Shown here in pieces: positions 16,337 to 24,668 of a stretch of 64,000 nt of DNA. Below the pieces are notes generated by a model that saw only the letters and a list, made by a program, of their open reading frames with translations, was not told the origin of the DNA and ran no database searches. The position numbers and the translations under genes are program-made. The DNA lies in contig JAEPON010000014.1 of assembly GCA_017642895.1 (NCBI GenBank), positions 1 to 64,000 of the forward strand, read 5' to 3'. The DNA comes from Roseitalea sp. Its GTDB lineage: Bacteria > Pseudomonadota > Alphaproteobacteria > Rhizobiales > Rhizobiaceae. Position 1 is the first letter of the stretch; each line of letters begins with the position of its first letter.

Positions 16337-17862
16337 TGGCGCACCGGTTTCCGATCGAGTTCGTACGAGCCCTGGCATGGCGAACGCCGGAGGCGCCGGC
16401 GGCGACGAATGGGACGGACGTGTGGAGTTACAGTCGGCTTCTATCGGAAGTCGATGCCATGGCGGCCGCGCTGCAAGACATGGCGGGAACGACCCGGCCG
16501 CGCGTCGCCGTATGCGGCAACAACACGCTGGATCATGCGACAACCGTGCTTGCCGTGCACGCATCGGGCGGCGTTCTCATCCCGATCAATGCGCGAAGTT
16601 CGGACGCCGAAGTGGCCGCGCAGATCGGGCGTGTCGAACCACACCTCATATTCACCGAAAAGAAGACCGCCCACCTTTTTGAGACCTGCACCGAACCGCT
16701 CATCGCTGGTGCGCCGTTTCCCGAGGCCAGGACCACGGCCGCCGAACTGCGCCGTGCCTTCGCTGGCCAGACGCCGACATGGCCGGACGTGTCACCTGAT
16801 GACGTCAATGGAATCAAGTTCACCGGCGGCACCTCGGGCACACCCAAGGCGGTGGAGCAGAGTTTTCGCTGCGTCGTCACCCTGATCCGCACAATGATCG
16901 ACGTGTTTGGCTTCGATGCGGGAGATCGACATCTGTGCGTGGCTCCGATCAGCCATGGCGCCGGCACGTTCATGGTGCCGATCCTGGCCACGGGCGGTGT
17001 CAACCATCTGGTCGAGGATCCCAAGCCAGCCCACGTGCTCGACCTGCTGGAACGGGGTGCCGGCACCACGACATTCCTGCCCCCGACGCTGATCTATGCG
17101 ATCATGGATGCGGCTGGAGGCCGACGGCCTGACTTTGCGGGTTTGCGGCACCTGATTTATGGCGCAGCGCCCATGCCGCCCGAAAAGGTGATCGAGGCAC
17201 GCCGGTTTTTCAAAGGCAAGCTTGAAGCGGTCTACGGCCAGACGGAAATGCCGGTGGTCATGTCGGTGCTGACCGCCGACGACATGGCCGACGATGCCAA
17301 CATCGCGTCCGCCGGACGGATCACGCCTGACTGCACCGTCGAGATCATGGACCCGGACGGAGTGGTGTTGCCGCCCAATGCTGTCGGAGAGATCGTCGGC
17401 AAGGGCGATCTGATGATGAACGGCTATTACCGGATGCCCGAAGAGACGGCCATGACAATCGTCGATGGTTGGCTGCACACAGGGGACATCGGCTACATCG
17501 ACGATCGCGGATTTTTGTTCATCAAGGACCGGCTCCGCGACGTCATCATCTCGGGCGGTTTCAATGTCTATCCAATCGAGGTCGAGGACGCGCTGGTTCA
17601 GCATCCCTCGGTCCGCGAATGCGTCGTGTTCTCCGCTCCGGACGACAAATGGGGCGAACGTGTTGAGGCGGCGTTGGAGATCTATCCCCATCACCCCGCG
17701 ACCGAAGACGAGATCATCGCATTTGCCAAGACCCTCATCGGCTCGGTCAAGGCACCAAAGCGGGTCCACATCTCCCAATCCCTGCCGCGAAGCCCTGTCG
17801 GCAAGGTCGTCCGAACCGAGGCGCGCGCCTGGGCCTTGTCACGCGGCGAGGCCGAGGCATGA
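16333..17862 (+). CDS. AMP-binding acyl-CoA ligase
   Basis: Class I adenylate-forming enzyme of 509 residues that activates a carboxylic acid to its CoA thioester. It has the ATP P-loop FTGGTSGTPK near 163-172, the adenine motif VYGQTEMP, the hinge GWLHTGDIGYIDDRG, DRLRDVIISGGFNVYPIEVED, and the C-terminal catalytic Lys in SPVGKVVRTE. Start and stop overlap neighbouring genes by four bases, so it is translationally coupled. It presumably feeds the thiolase encoded next. Acid chain type cannot be inferred. Confidence 0.92.
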   Translation: MMAHRFPIEFVRALAWRTPEAPAATNGTDVWSYSRLLSEVDAMAAALQDMAGTTRPRVAVCGNNTLDHATTVLAVHASGGVLIPINARSSDAEVAAQIGRVEPHLIFTEKKTAHLFETCTEPLIAGAPFPEARTTAAELRRAFAGQTPTWPDVSPDDVNGIKFTGGTSGTPKAVEQSFRCVVTLIRTMIDVFGFDAGDRHLCVAPISHGAGTFMVPILATGGVNHLVEDPKPAHVLDLLERGAGTTTFLPPTLIYAIMDAAGGRRPDFAGLRHLIYGAAPMPPEKVIEARRFFKGKLEAVYGQTEMPVVMSVLTADDMADDANIASAGRITPDCTVEIMDPDGVVLPPNAVGEIVGKGDLMMNGYYRMPEETAMTIVDGWLHTGDIGYIDDRGFLFIKDRLRDVIISGGFNVYPIEVEDALVQHPSVRECVVFSAPDDKWGERVEAALEIYPHHPATEDEIIAFAKTLIGSVKAPKRVHISQSLPRSPVGKVVRTEARAWALSRGEAEA

Positions 17863-19103
17863 ACCGGCCCGCCATCACAGGCGTTGCCATGCTCAAGCTC
17901 GGCCGTTGGCCCGAGCGCACGGTAAAGGACATGGCCGAAGAGGTCTGCCGGGCCGCCTTGCGCGAGGCGAATGTGTCGCCTTCCGACGTACAGGCCGTCT
18001 GGTTCTCCAACACGCGTCAGGCGCTGATGGAGGGTCAGAACTCGATCCGTGCCCAGGCCGCCTTGCGCGACCTTGGCCTTGCCGGCGCGGCCATCACCAA
18101 TGTGGAAAACGCCTGTGCATCCTCGTCGACGGGACTTTGGAACGCGGTCAACGCACTCAAGGCGGGCGCATGCGACGTCGCGCTGGTGGTCGGCTCGGAG
18201 AAGATGACCTATCCCGACATCGACAAGGCGACCGTCTTCAAGACGTTCATGGGCGGCACGGATATCCACCGCATCGATGAGGCGCGCGCGATGTTCCGCA
18301 CGATGTCCGGCGGGCATGACACAGGCGAAACATCGGAGGGCGGCTCGCACACCTTCTTCATGGACATGTATGCCGCGTTGGCCAAGCACCATATGCGCCG
18401 GTTCGGCACAACGCAGGCGCAGATCGCGGCTGCCGCCGCCAAGAACCATGCCCACTCCGCACACAATCCGATGTCACAATACACCCATGCCATGACCGTC
18501 GAGGAGGTTCTGGCCGATCGCGCCATCACCTTTCCCCTTACGCGGTCCATGTGCGCTCCGGTCAGCGATGGCGCGGCAGCGATGGTGCTGGTCAGTGCGC
18601 GCTGGCTGAAAGCGAACCCGCGCGCCGGCGCGATCGCCGTGCGTGGTTGTGAGTTGCGTGCCGGCCAACCCAACCGGGACATGGACGACTACGAAAGCCA
18701 TGTCGGCGCTCTGGCCGCATATGCCGTCTACGAAAAGACGGCGATCGATCCAGCCGACATCGATCTGGCCGAAGTGCACGACGCCACCGCGTTCGGAGAA
18801 ATCCTGCAGATCGAGAATCTGGGCATCGCGCCACGCGGCGATGGCGGGCCTGTCACAGAAGCGGGCGAAACCACGCTCGGCGGTCGGTGTCCCGTCAATC
18901 CGTCTGGCGGCCTCGTCTCAAAGGGCCATCCGATCGCGGCAACGGGCATCATCCAGCTCCACGAACTGGTCACCCAGCTGCGCGGCATGGCGGGAGCGCG
19001 CCAGGTTCCGGGGGCACGCATCGCTGTGGCCGAGAATGGCGGCGGCTTCGTCGGCGTCGAGGATGCTGCATGCGTGACAACAATTCTCGAGGCGGCCCGC
19101 TGA
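17859..19103 (+). CDS. Thiolase-family protein (SCP2/lipid-transfer type)
   Basis: Thiolase-fold protein of 414 residues. The catalytic Cys lies in VENACASSS (Cys86), and the late GGLVSKGHPIAATGIIQ and ENGGGFVGVEDAACVTTIL contain the His and the second Cys-bearing strand. The pattern matches SCP-x-like thiolases, which are frequent in degradation of branched or cyclic substrates such as sterols, terpenoids and acetone-derived compounds. It follows the ligase with an ATGA overlap. Likely role: final C-C cleavage of a CoA ester. Confidence 0.85.
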   Translation: MNRPAITGVAMLKLGRWPERTVKDMAEEVCRAALREANVSPSDVQAVWFSNTRQALMEGQNSIRAQAALRDLGLAGAAITNVENACASSSTGLWNAVNALKAGACDVALVVGSEKMTYPDIDKATVFKTFMGGTDIHRIDEARAMFRTMSGGHDTGETSEGGSHTFFMDMYAALAKHHMRRFGTTQAQIAAAAAKNHAHSAHNPMSQYTHAMTVEEVLADRAITFPLTRSMCAPVSDGAAAMVLVSARWLKANPRAGAIAVRGCELRAGQPNRDMDDYESHVGALAAYAVYEKTAIDPADIDLAEVHDATAFGEILQIENLGIAPRGDGGPVTEAGETTLGGRCPVNPSGGLVSKGHPIAATGIIQLHELVTQLRGMAGARQVPGARIAVAENGGGFVGVEDAACVTTILEAAR

Positions 19104-19117
19104 CAATGGAGAACAGC

Positions 19118-19672
19118 ATGCAACGACTTTCCGGAGCGCCCGATCCGATGACCGACGAGCAGCAGCGTCTGCATGATGTCATCGCGTCGGGCCCGCGCGG
19201 ACGCGTCAGGGGTCCGCTGGCCATGTGGCTGCATTCACCCGCCCTTGCCGAGCGCGCGCAGTCTCTGGGCGAGCATCTGCGATTCAACAACGTCTTTCCG
19301 AAAAAGCTGTCGGAGATGGTGATCATCATGACTGCCGCGCATCACAGGTGCGATTTTGAATGGGTCGTCCACGAAGCCATCGCCCGCGACGTTGGTTTGC
19401 CCGACGCCCACATCGCGGCGATCAGAGCCGGCGAGCGTCCGAAGGACATGGCCGACGATCAGGCCGCGTTATACGACTTCGTCAATGGCCTTCTTGCCGA
19501 CAATCGCGTCACGGATGACGTCTATGCGTCGTTCACCGGCCAATTCGGCAATGTCGGCATTGTCGAAGCCACGGCCCTGATCGGCTACTATCAGATCGGC
19601 GCTCACCTGTTGAACGCCACCGAGTTCCGACCTGACGACGGAACGTCGGCATTCGGGCGCGACGCGGGCTAG
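19118..19672 (+). CDS. Carboxymuconolactone decarboxylase family protein
   Basis: Small all-helical protein of about 184 residues in the CMD/AhpD fold family. The core KLSEMVIIMTAAHHRCDFEWVVHEAIA matches the E...C..EW..H pattern of gamma-carboxymuconolactone decarboxylase-like proteins. It lacks the CxxC of peroxidase-type AhpD. I start at ATG 19118, with GGAG seven bases upstream; ATG 19106 is possible. It sits 14 bases after the thiolase and 3 bases before the MFS gene. Function unassigned; homologues are common in aromatic and alicyclic degradation operons. Confidence 0.8.
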   Translation: MQRLSGAPDPMTDEQQRLHDVIASGPRGRVRGPLAMWLHSPALAERAQSLGEHLRFNNVFPKKLSEMVIIMTAAHHRCDFEWVVHEAIARDVGLPDAHIAAIRAGERPKDMADDQAALYDFVNGLLADNRVTDDVYASFTGQFGNVGIVEATALIGYYQIGAHLLNATEFRPDDGTSAFGRDAG

Positions 19673-19675
19673 CCA

Positions 19676-21259
19676 ATGCCTTCAACACGGGCGCTGCCGG
19701 TCTGGCATCCGCTGACGCAGCGGCCGTTTCTGCGGCTTTATGCATGCTATGTGCTGTCCTTTCTGTCCGTCGCGATGCTGGACATCACCGTTGCCTGGGT
19801 CATCGCCGACAGCGGCGCGGCCGCGTCGCTGGTCGCTCTGGTTTCCACCGCCGCCACGCTTCCGATCGTCATTCTGATAACGCCTTTGGGGGCGCTCGCC
19901 GACATTGTCAGCCGGCGCGCCATTTTGTTCTATGCACAGGTGTGGTCCGTCATCGTGACACTGACCATGGCCGCGCTGACCGGCGCCGGCCTCGCCGCGC
20001 CGCATCTGCTCCTTGTGCTCTTGTCCCTGTTTGCCATATCAACGGCGGCGCGTCTGCCGGTGATCACGGCCCTGGCACCAAGCCGGGTGGATGCGGCCGA
20101 TGTGGGCAATGCAATGACGCTGCTCGGGGTCGCCAACAGCCTCAGCCGCATGATCGCGCCGCTGATGGCCATCGTGATCATCGCGCTATCCGGCAGCGCG
20201 GCGGTCTTTGTGACGGCTGCTGTTCTTTCTGCGCTGGCCTATCTGGCTGTCCGTGTGGGCGCGCCGCCAAGGCCAACGCGGCCGGAAGCCGCCGAGCGGT
20301 TTTCCTCGGCGATGCAAACAGCTCTGTCCTACACCATTCAGACTCCCGAGTTCCGGCGGTTGCTGTGGATTGGGCTGGCTTTCTTCTTCCTGTCCGCGGC
20401 CGCGTTCGCGCTCGGCCCCCTGCTTGGCAGTGTCCGCTATGGCCAGACATCACGTGTCTTCATGTCGGTCACGGCCGCGATGGGGGTCGGTGCGCTGATC
20501 GGCGGTGTGGTTTCGCCCTATCTGCGTCGGTTCGACCGCGTTTTGGGGCCCCAGCGGATCGCTGCAATTCTCATTGTGTCGGGTTCGGCTGCCCTTGTGT
20601 GTGCACCTGTTCTGCCTGTGTTTCTGGGCGGCGCGGTGCTTCACGGAATGGGGTGGGTCCTTGGCATCTCGAATCTGACCAGTGCCGCCCAGCAACTTCT
20701 TCCCGATTGGATCAGGGCACGCGGTATGGCGATCACACATATGGCGACCGTCTGCGGGGTCGCCCTGGGCGCGGCTGTCTGGGGAGCGGTTGCGGACGGT
20801 GTCGGAATTCCTGTGGCCTTGTCGGTCGCAGGCGGCCTGTTGCTTCTGATCGCGTTGGCACCCGGGCTGCTCGTTCTGCGCAGCATCGCCCAGGAGGAGG
20901 TCACGCTGCACCGCTATTGGCGCGAACCGGTGTTGGCCGAACCGGTGCCGGCCCGCCATGGGCCGACGATCATGAGTGTCGAATATCGGGTGCGTGCCGA
21001 CCGGGTCGATGACTTTCTTCAGATGCAGCGCGAGTCGCGGCGCCGACGATTGCGAACTGGCGCCATCGGCTGGTCGCTTTGGCGCGACCTGCAAGACCCG
21101 CTGAAGTACACCGAGCAGGTCGTCTTCGACAGTCTCGAACACCATCAGCTACACCGGGAACGCACGACCCGGGCAGACTATGTCGCGCGATCGGAGAAAC
21201 TCGCAACGCTCAGTGATCCCAACCCGAAAATTGTCTACACCATCAGCGAGGACATCTGA
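19676..21259 (+). CDS. MFS transporter with C-terminal monooxygenase-like domain
   Basis: Protein of 527 residues. The first roughly 420 form a 12-helix major-facilitator domain of the transmembrane-effector/EntS-like MFS_3 type, with RPFLRLYACYVLSFLSVAMLDITVAWVIADSG at the start. From TIMSVEYRVRADRVDDFLQMQ onward about 100 residues look like a soluble ferredoxin-like antibiotic-biosynthesis-monooxygenase (ABM) fold. Such tails occur in this MFS subgroup. It ends the degradative run, three bases after the previous gene, and probably moves substrate, intermediate or a toxic by-product. Confidence 0.82.
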   Translation: MPSTRALPVWHPLTQRPFLRLYACYVLSFLSVAMLDITVAWVIADSGAAASLVALVSTAATLPIVILITPLGALADIVSRRAILFYAQVWSVIVTLTMAALTGAGLAAPHLLLVLLSLFAISTAARLPVITALAPSRVDAADVGNAMTLLGVANSLSRMIAPLMAIVIIALSGSAAVFVTAAVLSALAYLAVRVGAPPRPTRPEAAERFSSAMQTALSYTIQTPEFRRLLWIGLAFFFLSAAAFALGPLLGSVRYGQTSRVFMSVTAAMGVGALIGGVVSPYLRRFDRVLGPQRIAAILIVSGSAALVCAPVLPVFLGGAVLHGMGWVLGISNLTSAAQQLLPDWIRARGMAITHMATVCGVALGAAVWGAVADGVGIPVALSVAGGLLLLIALAPGLLVLRSIAQEEVTLHRYWREPVLAEPVPARHGPTIMSVEYRVRADRVDDFLQMQRESRRRRLRTGAIGWSLWRDLQDPLKYTEQVVFDSLEHHQLHRERTTRADYVARSEKLATLSDPNPKIVYTISEDI

Positions 21260-21435
21260 GGCACGATGGTTCCGTCGCGGCCCGGAGCGCGTTCCGTCCC
21301 AAGCCCGCCGACCGCACTTGAGTGTTTCTGTTCAATCCCGTCCGCCTGGGCCGCCGCACAACGGGGACCGAACGCCTTGATGGTCCAGATATGGCGTTAT
21401 AAAGAACGGGAGCCGAATACGATTATGGGCGCGAC

Positions 21436-22230
21436 ATGACGGCAACAGGCGAATCCGACGGCAAGTCGATCAACAAGGCCACCAAGCGTGTGCTGGAAGT
21501 CTTGAACGAGTTTATCGGTGCGCCATCGCCGCTTGGCGCGTCAGAACTGTCCCGCCGCCTCAACATGACGCGGAACATGGTGCACCGTGCGCTTGTGACC
21601 CTCAATGAAGAGGGGCTTTTGTACAAGCATCAGGACACGGGACGGTACGTTCTCAGCTACAACCTTGCGACATTGCAGAACACATCCCGCCCCGCGCCGG
21701 ACCTGCGTCGTATTGCACGGCCATACTTGGAGGAGATCAGCGAACGCTTGGGCGAGACGGTGCAGCTGACCGTTCGCAGCCGCGATTTTCAAACCGTCAT
21801 CGATGGTATCGAGGGCCATGGGACGGTGGCTCTGCGTGTCAAGCTGGGTAATGTCTACCCGCTGCATCTGTCGGTGGGTTCGCGGGCGATTCTGGCCGCC
21901 TGTCCCGATGATGAGATCGATGACTACATCTCCCGAAACCAGCCTTTGAGGGGAATGACGCCAACGAGCATGACCGACCCGGAGGCACTGTGGGCCGAGG
22001 TTCGTCGCATTCGCGAGGAGGGTTTCGCCCGGTCCATGGGTGACTTCAATCCCACGACCGCCGGCTTCGCCTACGCCATTCTCGATTTCGACGCGCGACC
22101 GCATGGCGCGCTGGTCGTCGGCGGCCCAGCGCAACGGCTTGGCGAAGACTGGATCGACGAGGCACGGCAAACAGTCGAGCCGATTGTCAACCAGTTCCTG
22201 ACAATCGCAGCACTCTATGAGGCCAATTGA
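21436..22230 (+). CDS. IclR-family transcriptional regulator
   Basis: IclR regulator of 264 residues. An N-terminal winged helix (ASELSRRLNMTRNMVHRALVTLNEEGLL) is followed by the effector-binding domain with GRYVLSYNL, VGSRAILAAC and the late GFAYAILDFDARPHGALVVGG. The gene follows the catabolic run after a 176-base gap and directly precedes a second IclR gene. The gap has a weak promoter-like TTGATG (21377-21382) and TATAAA (21398-21403). Probably controls the surrounding block, perhaps at the GAACAA-containing leader sites. Confidence 0.9.
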   Translation: MTATGESDGKSINKATKRVLEVLNEFIGAPSPLGASELSRRLNMTRNMVHRALVTLNEEGLLYKHQDTGRYVLSYNLATLQNTSRPAPDLRRIARPYLEEISERLGETVQLTVRSRDFQTVIDGIEGHGTVALRVKLGNVYPLHLSVGSRAILAACPDDEIDDYISRNQPLRGMTPTSMTDPEALWAEVRRIREEGFARSMGDFNPTTAGFAYAILDFDARPHGALVVGGPAQRLGEDWIDEARQTVEPIVNQFLTIAALYEAN

Positions 22231-22231
22231 G

Positions 22232-23080
22232 ATGAAGGCACCGTCCGACAGCGGCACCAATTCCTCGACCAGGCACGTGTTGGAAGCGATGCAGATCATT
22301 GCCCAAAGCGTTGAGCCGCTCGGTCTTGCCGAAGTGGCCGAACGACTGGACCTTCCGCCGAGCACAGCCCATCGCGCGCTGATGACGTTGGAGGAATCGG
22401 GCTTTGCGCAACGCATTGCTCATGTTGCACGCTTCACGCCCGGTGACCGGCTGCACCATCTCATCCGCTCCATGGTGGCGCTGTTTCCGATCCGCAACGT
22501 CGCCTGCGGACCGTTCCGTGACTTGTCGGAGGAGCTCGATGTCACGGTGTCGCTAAACTGGCGCATAGGCTGGCACAGTCTTCGGCTCTACAGCATCGAG
22601 GGATCGCATGAAGCCTATCAGCTGCGTCGGATCGGCGAAGCGCGGCCGCTCCATGACGGGATCGGTCCAGTGGCGATCCTTGCCGCTTTGCCGGAGCAGG
22701 AGCGTGAGGCCTACGGGCGGTTTCGCCATGATCAGGCCAAGCCCTTCAAGCTTTCCGGCCTGGCACAGCAGGTCGCCGACATGACCGCGCAAGGCTATCT
22801 GACCCTTGGCCCGGCGGACGCGACGAGCCTGCACTGGATCTCGGCGCCGCTGCGCCGGCCCGATGGTAGCGTTGTGGCATCGATGAGCGTCGGCTTCGGC
22901 ATCACCGCCGGAGGGCGTCGGGACATGGAAGCCGATATCGAAACAGCCCTGGCGCGCATGTCGGATTTTCAGCAGCTCTTGGACAGTTCGACCGAACACA
23001 CCCGCTCCCCGTATGATGCGCTCGCGCCGCATGAATATCGGACGCACAGCAGCCCCTCCATTCGTCGTGCCGCTGAATAA
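22232..23080 (+). CDS. IclR-family transcriptional regulator (second copy)
   Basis: IclR-type regulator of about 282 residues with an N-terminal helix-turn-helix (GLAEVAERLDLPPSTAHRALMTLEESGF) and a divergent effector domain. ATG 22232 is chosen because GAGG lies nine bases upstream and overlaps the end of the first regulator; ATG 22217 is also in frame. It is not a simple duplicate, as the effector domains share little. Tandem regulators suggest response to two related effectors. It marks the right end of the intact catabolic block. Confidence 0.85.
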   Translation: MKAPSDSGTNSSTRHVLEAMQIIAQSVEPLGLAEVAERLDLPPSTAHRALMTLEESGFAQRIAHVARFTPGDRLHHLIRSMVALFPIRNVACGPFRDLSEELDVTVSLNWRIGWHSLRLYSIEGSHEAYQLRRIGEARPLHDGIGPVAILAALPEQEREAYGRFRHDQAKPFKLSGLAQQVADMTAQGYLTLGPADATSLHWISAPLRRPDGSVVASMSVGFGITAGGRRDMEADIETALARMSDFQQLLDSSTEHTRSPYDALAPHEYRTHSSPSIRRAAE

Positions 23081-23224
23081 AGTGACGTCTTTGGCCCAGT
23101 TGAGCACGTCGCGGCCAAACCGTGTCTGTTTCTCGATCTGTTTGGCCCATTCGCCGGCCCAACGCGGTCCTGCCGTTTTGCCGCGCGGGGCGATTGTGTC
23201 GAGACGGGCCATGCGGAAAATGTC

Positions 23225-23440
23225 CGATCCCAGATGCCCCGAAACACGGTACAGCCGGCCGAACGCGATCGGGATCGCGTTGTCCAGGGCCCGCAATTCG
23301 GTCGGTTCGTCGGCGTGCTGCGAAAAAAGCTCAGCGATGCGCAGCAGCACACGCGTCCGATCCCTGACTTTCATCCTGGGCCATGGCCCTTCATCGAAGG
23401 CCCGCCGCGCCGCCGCAACAGCCCGCCGAAAGGGCGGCAT
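23225..23440 (-). pseudogene. Aldehyde dehydrogenase N-terminal remnant
   Basis: On the minus strand the frame reads AVAAARRAFDEGPWPRM, then RTRVLLRIAELFSQHADEPTELRALDNAIPIAFG and SDIFRMARLD. This matches the first quarter of ALDH proteins up to the strand before the NAD-binding fold. No catalytic Glu or Cys segment follows. The open frame continues leftward under the IclR gene without ALDH similarity. A decayed fragment, with no sign of a start site. It resembles the intact ALDH at 3952 in this segment but is not a copy of it. Confidence 0.7.
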
Positions 23441-23469
23441 GAGATATTGTTTTATATCAATGACTTGCT

Positions 23470-23491
23470 TGGTTGCGAGGGCGCGCAACCA
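23470..23491. repeat. 22-bp palindrome, left copy
   Basis: TGGTTGCG at 23470-23477 and CGCAACCA at 23484-23491 form a perfect inverted repeat around AGGGCG. The same element, differing in one loop base, occurs at 26037-26058. The two enclose the LysR gene and the secreted hydrolase. Flanks outside the 22 bases show no further similarity. Confidence 0.75.
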
Positions 23492-23664
23492 TCGATATCA
23501 GCAGGGCCTCTTCCAAGCGGCGGCACAAGGAGCCAAGCTAATGCAAGAGATGGCTTCAAAGGCTGCCTTCGGCCAGGACAGGCCATTCGTCAGGTTTGCA
23601 GCGAATGGCCGGTTTGAGCCCTTATCTGCGAAATGTTGCGGGCTCATCCAATGGCTGCTTTGGC

Positions 23665-24561
23665 TCAAGCGAGAACCTGCCTTGCGGTATCAATGAATGC
23701 TCGAAGCTTTGGTGCGCGGCTTGCGCGTTGCGGAAAATAGAGCGACAAGCCGTCCTCCTCCAAAGACGCCTCAGGCAAGACTTCACGAAGCTGGCCCGTC
23801 CTTAGCATGTCGCGTGCCAGCGGCTCGAAGGTGTAGCAAATACCCATGCCTGCATTGGCTAGCACCAGCGCGCGCAGCATATCGTTCACGATTACCCGTC
23901 CGCGGGTTTCAACCTGCACATCGCTGTCCACGTCTCTAAGGTCCCAACGGTGGATGTTGCCCGCTGATGTCATTCGGTACTGAATGCACTGGTGTTGAGT
24001 GAGGTCGCGCAGTGTTTGTGGTGTACCATGCCGTTCAAGATATGTGGGTGCCGCCACAAGGATGATCCTGAAACGGGGTGCGAGCCGTACAACGACCATC
24101 TCTTCCGACACCATGCGGCCCAGTCTGATCCCCGCATCGAAGCGGTCCTCGATCACATCCGCCAGCCCGTCTTCAAAGAAGACTTCGACAGTCACATCCG
24201 GAAAACTCGTCGCCATCGCCTGAAGCACTGGCGTCAGCACCCAATCAAGCGCGATCCGTGGCGCATTGATCCGCAGCAGACCCGAGGCGCCGGTGATGTC
24301 CGACCGCGCGACGTCCCAGGCGGTGTTCATGCTTTGAACCGCGTTTTCGGCTAATTTCACAAACCGCGCGCCCGTTTCGGTCAGTGCCACCGAGCGTGTC
24401 GTGCGCGCAAACAGTGGCGCACCAAGGCGTTCCTCCACCATCTTCACCGCGTGGCTGACAGTTGAGGGGCTCATGCCCAACTCGGCTGCTGCCGCCGCAA
24501 AGCCGCCGCGCCGTGCAACCGCCAGAACGACAGGGATATGGGGAAAAAGATCACGATCCAT
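23665..24561 (-). CDS. LysR-family transcriptional regulator
   Basis: LysR regulator of 298 residues. The winged helix is VLAVARRGGFAAAAAELGMSPSTVSHAVKMVEERLGAPLFARTTRSVALTETG, followed by a periplasmic-binding-like effector domain. I start at MDRDLFPHIP (complement at 24559-24561); the frame is open to 24657, but that extends into the divergent hydrolase leader. It is divergent to the hydrolase at 24669, the classic arrangement in which a LysR protein controls its neighbour. Both lie within the palindrome-flanked islet. Confidence 0.9.
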   Translation of the reverse strand: MDRDLFPHIPVVLAVARRGGFAAAAAELGMSPSTVSHAVKMVEERLGAPLFARTTRSVALTETGARFVKLAENAVQSMNTAWDVARSDITGASGLLRINAPRIALDWVLTPVLQAMATSFPDVTVEVFFEDGLADVIEDRFDAGIRLGRMVSEEMVVVRLAPRFRIILVAAPTYLERHGTPQTLRDLTQHQCIQYRMTSAGNIHRWDLRDVDSDVQVETRGRVIVNDMLRALVLANAGMGICYTFEPLARDMLRTGQLREVLPEASLEEDGLSLYFPQRASRAPKLRAFIDTARQVLA

Positions 24562-24668
24562 TATTCGATGATATCGCATAATCTTTTCGAAACAAGCCGG
24601 ATTAACAAACCAATCGGCTGGCGCCAGATTGAGCCCATCAGACACATACGGCCTCAAGGAGACATTTC

